From contig JAZFYD010000097.1 in the NCBI GenBank assembly GCA_036443405.1, positions 1-36,810 on the forward strand: DNA of 36,810 nucleotides. Reading direction: 5' to 3'. This DNA is from JAZFYD01 sp036443405. GTDB taxonomy: Bacteria; Planctomycetota; PLA2. Under the pieces are notes generated by a model. That model saw only the letters and a list, made by a program, of their open reading frames with translations. It did not search any database and was not told the origin of the DNA. This document shows positions 31,917 to 36,810 of the stretch, in pieces (position 1 is the first letter of the stretch; every line of letters starts with the position of its first letter). The position numbers and the translations under genes were made by a program.

Positions 31917-32037
31917 GGGAGTAGGCAGCGGCGCAAGCCGATGCCGTAGGGGGTCTCTGACCCCCTGACAACGTTGCCGCCACTTGCAGTGGCTGCGTAG
32001 CTGCCACTGCGGGTTCGAGTCCCGTCTACTCCCGCCA
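31917..32037 (+). other. 121-nt tRNA-like sequence with extra hairpins
   Basis: An 8-bp acceptor-like stem GGGAGTAG/CTACTCCC (31917-31924 and 32026-32033) is followed by G and CCA. The T arm GCGGG-TTCGAGT-CCCGT abuts it, giving an 8+5 geometry like bacterial tRNA-Sec. A hairpin at 31925-31944 with a GCAA loop replaces the D arm. GGGGG-TCTCTGA-CCCCC (31949-31965) replaces the anticodon arm, but position 33 is C, not T. A further palindrome GCAGTGGC/GCCACTGC (31986-32010) lies where a variable arm would be. The 3' end shares GCGGGTTCGAGTCCCGTC and ACTCCCGCCAC with tRNA-Asp, so it may derive from that tRNA. Confidence 0.45.
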
Positions 32038-32049
32038 CCAAAACAAATC

Positions 32050-32084
32050 CGCCCCGGAAGAGGCCGATGGCCTCGTCCGGGGCG
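32050..32084. terminator. Strong hairpin after the tRNA-like sequence
   Basis: CGCCCCGGA-AG-AGGCC-GAT-GGCCT-CG-TCCGGGGCG. No T tract follows on the plus strand; on the minus strand ATTTGTTTT follows. It may end transcription in the minus direction or protect the 3' end of the tRNA-like RNA. Confidence 0.5.
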
Positions 32085-32287
32085 AGGTAATTCGACGACC
32101 GAGAGTGACGGGAACTCACCCATGCCCTCGACTCGGCCGCGGTAGCGCACCCCCCGGTCCTCGTCGGCAAGCACCTTGGCGAGGTGGGCTCGTACTGCGC
32201 TTCGAACACCGCGCAGGCTGGCGGGCTTGGGAACGCGGTGAGCCAGACCTCTCGTTCGTGCTAGGGTGATGCAGCGACGGAGGCATC

Positions 32288-33958
32288 ATGCCCGAAAAGG
32301 CCCGTGCCAGAAAGCTTGGCGACCGCACTACGGAGTCTCGGGTGGGATGTGCGAACCGACCTGCTGGGCTGGCGCGCGGAGCCGTTGGACAGATTCTGAC
32401 GGCGCAGCGGGCTTTGGGAAACCAGGCCTTGCAGCGGCTGTGTTCAAACAACGACCCGGGGTCGTCCGGTCCCTTGGATCGCGCGCGACTGCAACGATTC
32501 TCGAGGTTTGTAACCGGCAGTCCCGACCACGTTCGCGTCACACCCTCCTCCGGCTCTCCGGAACAAGAGGCCGAGCGAAAGGCCCACGAATTCGCCCGGA
32601 TCGGTCTGCAGGACACGAGCCCGAAGACAGCGGTGCCCTCGGCCGGTGCCGTGGGCCGGCTACCGAAGTCTATCCGTTCGCTCGCAGAGCCCGTTTACGG
32701 CCGTGACCTCGGCGGCGTGCGCATCCATGTCGATCCGGCGGCGGCCAGCGCAGCGAACGCGCGCGCCTTCACCATTGGGGACAACATCGTCTTCAACCGC
32801 GGCCAATACGCGCCCCAGACCTCCGAGGGGTTGCGTCTGATCGGCCACGAACTCGGCCACGTGGCCCAACAGCGCCGAAGCTCAGGCTCGGCTGCCGGCA
32901 CGGCGGTTCTTCAACGACGAACTTACCGGGGCAGCGATACCGGCGGGACTTACACGCTGGACGACGACGCATGCGAACTCCACTATCGGCCTCGTTGGTT
33001 CTTCAAATTCGAGACAAGCCAGACCGAGGCGGAGCAGCTGGCCTACATGGCGGCGGCCAAGCGCGAGATCGAGGACAGGTGGTCGGACAAGATGCCGCTG
33101 ATCCCGGATAGCGATGAGTGCTCATGCCATCCGAAGGGCATCCGCGTCTTGGTTGACATGAGCGTGGGCTTGGGCCGGCGGCGCGGCCCCGGCTTCTCCG
33201 TGACCGTGAGCGACCGCGACGTTCGCGCTTTCGCAAATCCGGTGACCCAGCACGTGGAACTCGACATCGATGACGACCAGTTGCAGGACGTTGGCGCCGG
33301 CCCGGTTCACCCGGTCCCGGCCCATGAGTTCGGCCACACGATCGAGATCACCGACGAGTACAACGCCTGGGCCTCGCTCTTCGGAACGCAGGGATCTCAA
33401 GACAGCCCGTCCATCATGCACAGTGGCGCCCAAGTTCGGCCTCGGCACTACCAGCACTTCGCCGACCTAGTGAATCTGGAGTTCGGCGGCGGCTGCACCT
33501 ACTGGCCAAACGGCGTACGGCAGCCCTCCTACGCTCAACCTGTCGAACGCTGGAGCGGGCTGCCGTTCGGCTTCCTGCCGCCGCAGCCCGATTTCCTCAT
33601 CGGACTCAGCTATGACCGGCGCGTCAGTAACACGCCGTTGCTGGGCCTGCTCTATCCCCAGATCGGCATGACGTCGATCTGGAACCCGCAGGACAACTCG
33701 GCCCTTGTCGGGCCGACTGTGGGTCTCAGCCTGAGCCGCGTTGCGTATCCGCTGTTCCTCGACATCCGCACGGGCGCCCTATTCGATCCGGAGAATCCGG
33801 CCAGCGTCCCGAACGTCCAGGTACCGATGCTGGTCGACGTCGGCGTGCACACTGAAGGATTCCGCGTCGGCGTCAACTACACCGTCGCCACCGACCTCCT
33901 CGGCAAAGGACCCTGGACGCACATCGTCGGGGTCGGCCTCAGCGTGCCGATGCGTTGA
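32288..33958 (+). CDS. DUF4157 protein with a second HExxH site and a beta-rich C-terminus (eCIS cargo type)
   Basis: This 556-residue protein starts at ATG 32288, with GGAGG four bases upstream and TAGGGT at 32262. The N-terminal 120 residues are a disordered-looking leader containing RALGNQALQRL. The DUF4157 domain (about 122-197) is clear: YGRDLGGVRIHVD through RLIGHELGHVAQQ, with HELGH at 187-191. Residues 346-350 carry a second HEFGH in PAHEFGHTIEITDEY, with IMHSGAQVRPRHYQHF after it, like a second zinc-peptidase domain. From about 434 to the end, alternating strands (DFLIGLSYDRRV, ALVGPTVGLSLSRVAYPL, FRVGVNYTVAT, THIVGVGLSVPMR) look beta-barrel-like. DUF4157 proteins are linked to eCIS as delivered cargo. 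No eCIS genes are in the window. Confidence 0.85.
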   Translation: MPEKARARKLGDRTTESRVGCANRPAGLARGAVGQILTAQRALGNQALQRLCSNNDPGSSGPLDRARLQRFSRFVTGSPDHVRVTPSSGSPEQEAERKAHEFARIGLQDTSPKTAVPSAGAVGRLPKSIRSLAEPVYGRDLGGVRIHVDPAAASAANARAFTIGDNIVFNRGQYAPQTSEGLRLIGHELGHVAQQRRSSGSAAGTAVLQRRTYRGSDTGGTYTLDDDACELHYRPRWFFKFETSQTEAEQLAYMAAAKREIEDRWSDKMPLIPDSDECSCHPKGIRVLVDMSVGLGRRRGPGFSVTVSDRDVRAFANPVTQHVELDIDDDQLQDVGAGPVHPVPAHEFGHTIEITDEYNAWASLFGTQGSQDSPSIMHSGAQVRPRHYQHFADLVNLEFGGGCTYWPNGVRQPSYAQPVERWSGLPFGFLPPQPDFLIGLSYDRRVSNTPLLGLLYPQIGMTSIWNPQDNSALVGPTVGLSLSRVAYPLFLDIRTGALFDPENPASVPNVQVPMLVDVGVHTEGFRVGVNYTVATDLLGKGPWTHIVGVGLSVPMR

Positions 33959-34019
33959 TCTGCGCGACCAGCGAATGCCCCGTGCTCTTCTCGACCACGC
34001 GATCAACCTTGGAAATACA

Positions 34020-34523
34020 CTAGCCAGGCTTCATGCCCGCGGGCGCGCGAGTGATGATGGGCTCGGATTCGAGAGGTTGCTGCCACTCCATGATGAGCTG
34101 CCACGGCTGACTCTTCTCCCAGTCCGCCCCGGGGGGCTTCGTGCTGGTTCCAAAGCGCCCAAGCACCGGCCGCGGTGTGTCAAAATCCCAGGCCGGTAGG
34201 GCGTAGCGTTCCGGCAGATCCACCGAACTCTTCGCGGAAATCTTCCGAAACGAGATCGGTCTCGGCGTCAAAGGAGAGAGGCTCGGGTCAGGTTCCTGTA
34301 TCGTGTGATCGAGCACTAGGGGACTGGTGTCCTTGTACGGGCCAGGGCCCGTGATAAGCAGATACAGCGCTCGGTCACCGTCATTGTGGATTGTCCAGGA
34401 CACCGCCAACCACCACCCGCCCGATTCGCGCGTCGAGAGCGAGGGGCTCGGGGCCGAAATTCGAGCTGGAATCGACTTCATCTGCTCCCCCTTCTGCATC
34501 TCAAACGAGGGTAGATACACCAC
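34020..34523 (-). CDS. Small hypothetical gene between the DUF4157 genes
   Basis: The reading frame gives up to 167 residues from GTG 34523. ATG 34481 (MKSIPARIS) is an alternative with a G-rich upstream stretch (GGGGGAG). A beta-rich core (WWLAVSWTIHNDGDRALYLL) and a Pro-rich middle precede a Trp-rich end (WQLIMEWQQPL). No signal peptide or family is seen. It lies 105 nt behind the DUF4157-LysM gene on the same strand, so it may be in one operon with it. A chaperone or immunity role is only a guess from position. Confidence 0.5.
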   Translation of the reverse strand: MVYLPSFEMQKGEQMKSIPARISAPSPSLSTRESGGWWLAVSWTIHNDGDRALYLLITGPGPYKDTSPLVLDHTIQEPDPSLSPLTPRPISFRKISAKSSVDLPERYALPAWDFDTPRPVLGRFGTSTKPPGADWEKSQPWQLIMEWQQPLESEPIITRAPAGMKPG

Positions 34524-34628
34524 AGGTCGGTCACTTGACTCTGATTAACGGCACCGCAAGCCGAAAGCGCCAGCCCCACAATCTGGGCAGTCACGAAAGC
34601 GCGCAGAACAAGTCTGAACATCGTTCAC

Positions 34629-36581
34629 TCAATTGGCCGGGATCAGCAGGCGATCCCCAGGACGGATGGTAAAGCTCGGCCCGGTCACCAGCGGGTTGGC
34701 TCGCTTTATCGCACCGAGTGAGATGTTCCAGATCGTTGCGATGCTGGACAGATTTTCCCCCGAGATCACCTCGTGCCAATCGATGCCCTCGATCAACAAC
34801 TCCTCGCCGGCTGCGAGAGTGCCCTGGGTTGCTGCCGTGATTCGATCGCTATTGGAGCGCCAAATATGGTCGAGCATATCGGCAACCGGGATACCAAGCT
34901 TGGTTGCGATGCCCGATAGGGTCTCGCCTGAGGCGACTCGGTAGACACTGCCTTCGTGGCTGGTGTCGACTCCAGCAGCGTTTGGTGCCCGGAACTGGCC
35001 ATGGCGAATTCCCAGACTATCGGCTACCGTTGAGTGCTCCCGTCGGAGTTGATTTTCGATGTCGATGGCCGATCGATCGCCCTGAGGTGTCGAGAAGTGT
35101 TCCTCGCGAGTGACTCCTGCTTGCGGGAGTGCGTGGCCGCACAGCTCATGACCAAATGCCAACCAATCCGGGATCCGCACCGATTGGTTCCTGATGCCCG
35201 TACCCGCCCCTCTCGGACTCGTGTCGCCGGCACCCGTAAGGGTGGCAAAACCGAAGCCACGGCTGGCGACAACCTTGTCATCAGCCCCGACATGAGCCGT
35301 CGCCGCGCCGCCTGCGACAGTCAGCGGGACAACGCTTGCGCCGGCAGCGGAGGTAAAAGCTATGTTTTCGTCGATCTGGACCTCGATAGTCTTGGATCCT
35401 GCACCTGTTTCAGTTGCCTCGCAGAGGCACTCGCAGCCGGTCGGCGTCGTAGAGGTCGTCTGATGCGCCTGCCCCCGCGTTGGTGTGGCCCCACAGAAGG
35501 TGGCCCGGCTCGTGGAGGTGACTGCACCGGTCGCCGCATCTACCGAAAAGCTGCCGGCGGAGCAAAGCTCATCCAGCCAACCTTGAAACAACGTGGCACG
35601 GTCGGGCGGCGGTCCCATAAATCCGGCCGGTTGGGGCGCCGCGCCAGCGGGGTCGGTCAAGGTGACGGTTCGCTGAACCGCCGAGCGGCCGCCTCCCTGT
35701 TGCACCACGTGGGTCAGCTCATGAGCCAGGAGCCCGCGTCCAGCCGCGGTGCCAGGGCTGTATTCGCCCGATCGGAACACGACGTCCTGGCCGACCGTGA
35801 AGGCGCGAGCTTGGATCATGTCTGCCAGTGAGTCGGCCCGGCTTCCCGCGTGGATTCGTACAGCACCAAAATTGGCGCGGAATCGTGGTTCGAAGAAGCT
35901 GCGTTCGGACTGAGGAAGCGGGGCACCGCCGCCCCTTATGGAGTGGATTCCGTCCTGCACCGCCGGAGCGACGGAATTAGCCTCCGTGCCGGGAGTCGCC
36001 ATGCGCGAGATGGTCGGCTTGGACTGCGCGTCGAGCTCTTCAGCGCACTTGTCGCACTGGCGCTGCATCCTGGTTGATGAACGCTCTTTGGGAAAGGGAG
36101 ACCCTTCCACATCGCCGCACGTGGCGCATTTGGGCTCCACCGCGGAGCCCGACCGTCGTGTGGAGTTTTGCCCAAACTCCTCATCGGGCATTCGAAGTAT
36201 TTGTGCCGCGACCCTATTGGCTTCCTGCTCGTACTTGTCTCCAGGGGTGTTCACCGTCAGCTTCGGCTGTATGACTGCCCGTGCGCTTGCGTGGACCGGC
36301 ATCCCCTTGAAATCATGACCGAAACGCTTATCCATTGAACGGCGAGTTTCCGGTCCGAGAGGCTGCCCTGAAGAGCCAATCGCTTCATTGACATGTGAGG
36401 ATAGTTCTGCGCCTGGTCTGTCCTCTAGCATTCGCTGTGCTGCTTGATTGCCGATCGTCCGCTGCAACTGAAGGATGGGGTTCACCTCGCGGCTTAGTCC
36501 GGATACTACGCGTCCGGGCTTCACAGGTTCGGCAGGCTTGGTCTGCTGAGCTTTCTTGGTGTTCTGTGCGGACGTACGCAT
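34629..36581 (-). CDS. DUF4157 protein with HELCGH segment and two LysM repeats (eCIS cargo type)
   Basis: This 650-residue protein starts at ATG 36581. Near the N-terminus, GQPLGPETRRSMDKRFGHDF with GMPVHAS (about 72-98) is the front half of a DUF4157 domain. A linker with CATCGD and CDKCAEE (possible zinc knuckle) follows. A complete DUF4157 domain (about 205-297) has FFEPRFRANFGAVRIHAGS and LLAHELTHVVQQ, with HELTH at 287-291. A middle beta domain precedes WLAFGHELCGHALPQ (478-483, HExxxH), likely another metal site. Two LysM repeats close the protein (about 545-597 and 601-648; GETLSGIATKLGIPV and GENLSSIATIWNISL). LysM binds peptidoglycan. GATAAT lies 16 nt upstream of the ATG. Confidence 0.85.
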   Translation of the reverse strand: MRTSAQNTKKAQQTKPAEPVKPGRVVSGLSREVNPILQLQRTIGNQAAQRMLEDRPGAELSSHVNEAIGSSGQPLGPETRRSMDKRFGHDFKGMPVHASARAVIQPKLTVNTPGDKYEQEANRVAAQILRMPDEEFGQNSTRRSGSAVEPKCATCGDVEGSPFPKERSSTRMQRQCDKCAEELDAQSKPTISRMATPGTEANSVAPAVQDGIHSIRGGGAPLPQSERSFFEPRFRANFGAVRIHAGSRADSLADMIQARAFTVGQDVVFRSGEYSPGTAAGRGLLAHELTHVVQQGGGRSAVQRTVTLTDPAGAAPQPAGFMGPPPDRATLFQGWLDELCSAGSFSVDAATGAVTSTSRATFCGATPTRGQAHQTTSTTPTGCECLCEATETGAGSKTIEVQIDENIAFTSAAGASVVPLTVAGGAATAHVGADDKVVASRGFGFATLTGAGDTSPRGAGTGIRNQSVRIPDWLAFGHELCGHALPQAGVTREEHFSTPQGDRSAIDIENQLRREHSTVADSLGIRHGQFRAPNAAGVDTSHEGSVYRVASGETLSGIATKLGIPVADMLDHIWRSNSDRITAATQGTLAAGEELLIEGIDWHEVISGENLSSIATIWNISLGAIKRANPLVTGPSFTIRPGDRLLIPAN

Positions 36582-36597
36582 GGTTCACGTTCTTTCG

Positions 36598-36603
36598 ATT
36601 ATC
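36598..36603 (-). promoter_or_regulatory. Predicted -10 box of the DUF4157-LysM gene
   Basis: GATAAT on the minus strand with 16 nt to the ATG. No convincing -35 is present; the Shine-Dalgarno is weak. Confidence 0.4.
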
Positions 36604-36756
36604 CAATGCCAATGACCAAGATCACCCGCCCAGTAAACTCTTGAACGCCGAAGACCCTCACCCTCCGGATTCCTGTCGGGCACACGCTGCGTCGTCGCAG
36701 AGGACTCCTTATTGGCGTGATTCCTCTCCCGAGTGGTCATCGCATCGAGCCCCCGG

Positions 36757-36810
36757 CTAGCTCCTCTTTTTCTTGGTTATTCTCTTCGTCTTCGTCTTCG
36801 TCTTCGTCTT
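36757..36810 (-). CDS. Lysine/threonine-rich C-terminal tail of a gene running off the right edge (partial)
   Basis: The minus-strand frame enters from the window edge with KTKTKTKTKRITKKKRS and stops at TAG 36759-36757. The repeat is (AAGACG)n. It could be the basic tail of a real gene, but the simple repeat also reads in other frames. Without upstream sequence this cannot be decided. Confidence 0.25.
   Translation of the reverse strand, partial: KTKTKTKTKRITKKKRS
36784..36810. repeat. (CTTCGT)n simple repeat at the window edge
   Basis: A hexanucleotide repeated about four times and still running at the last base. It may mark an assembly break. Confidence 0.6.

Noticed and set aside
31917..32037. 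Functional tRNA-Sec or tRNA-Arg gene
   Set aside because: The loop in the anticodon position lacks T33, the arm lengths do not fit, and the total is 121 nt. Only the acceptor-T part is tRNA-like.
31707..32260. Long minus-strand frame over the tRNA and tRNA-like region
   Set aside because: It translates the tRNA antisense (DSNPQW and GTRTRGL-like strings typical of such artefacts) and overlaps the DUF4157 promoter region. A short stretch around 32090-32240 has coding-like composition but no recognisable product.

Overview
The window is GC-rich DNA and most probably comes from a planctomycete or a close relative. The clearest sign is a three-gene minus-strand operon at 3067-7527: DUF1549/DUF1553, then Tat-exported DUF1501, then a Planctomycete-type cytochrome c with leucine-rich repeats. 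Supporting signs are many HEAT, Sel1 and TPR proteins, secreted HExxH proteins next to repeat domains, a DUF1080 fusion, and an ECF sigma factor with a long membrane-anchored extension. No species can be named from the sequence alone.

Layout. The left edge (1-3065) has the tail of a glycine-rich RNA-binding protein, a fatty-acid desaturase, a palindromic TA-flanked element, a frameshifted small gene, a cytoplasmic-type alpha carbonic anhydrase and a secreted HEAT protein. Next come the DUF1501/1549 operon and, divergently, a cysteine synthase with an OsmC-like remnant directly behind its stop codon. From 8815 to 17299 there is a plus-strand run of secreted or envelope proteins: an unknown exported protein, a GT2 glycosyltransferase, a thioredoxin-like/VWA protein, an HETTH TPR protein, a PepSY-like lipoprotein, a CBM9-like protein and MsrA. 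A minus-strand pair (lipoprotein plus GH114-like glycosidase) ends at a clear terminator. After a 38-bp-period palindromic array come a benzoate-CoA-ligase-family enzyme, an AlkC-like DNA repair glycosylase, a small membrane protein, an HEMVH/DUF1080 protein, an NmrA-like protein, a TetR regulator with two operators, the sigma-factor fusion, a second copy of the palindromic element, Sel1/HEAT and HEAT proteins and a small basic protein. tRNA-Asp is followed by an unusually hairpin-dense stretch that includes a 121-nt tRNA-like sequence. The right end (32288-36581) holds two large DUF4157 proteins of the type found as cargo of extracellular contractile injection systems (eCIS), with an orphan small gene between them. 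No eCIS structural genes are visible.

Regulation. At least eleven genes have a TAnnnT or CATAnT hexamer ending 6-9 nt before the start codon, with no Shine-Dalgarno and usually no -35 box. This suggests common leaderless transcription. Operon-internal genes and a few others do have Shine-Dalgarno sequences.

The items most deserving a second look are the tRNA-like/hairpin cluster, the leaderless promoter pattern, the DUF4157 pair with second HExxH/HExxxH sites, the sigma-factor fusion, and the two families of dispersed palindromes.
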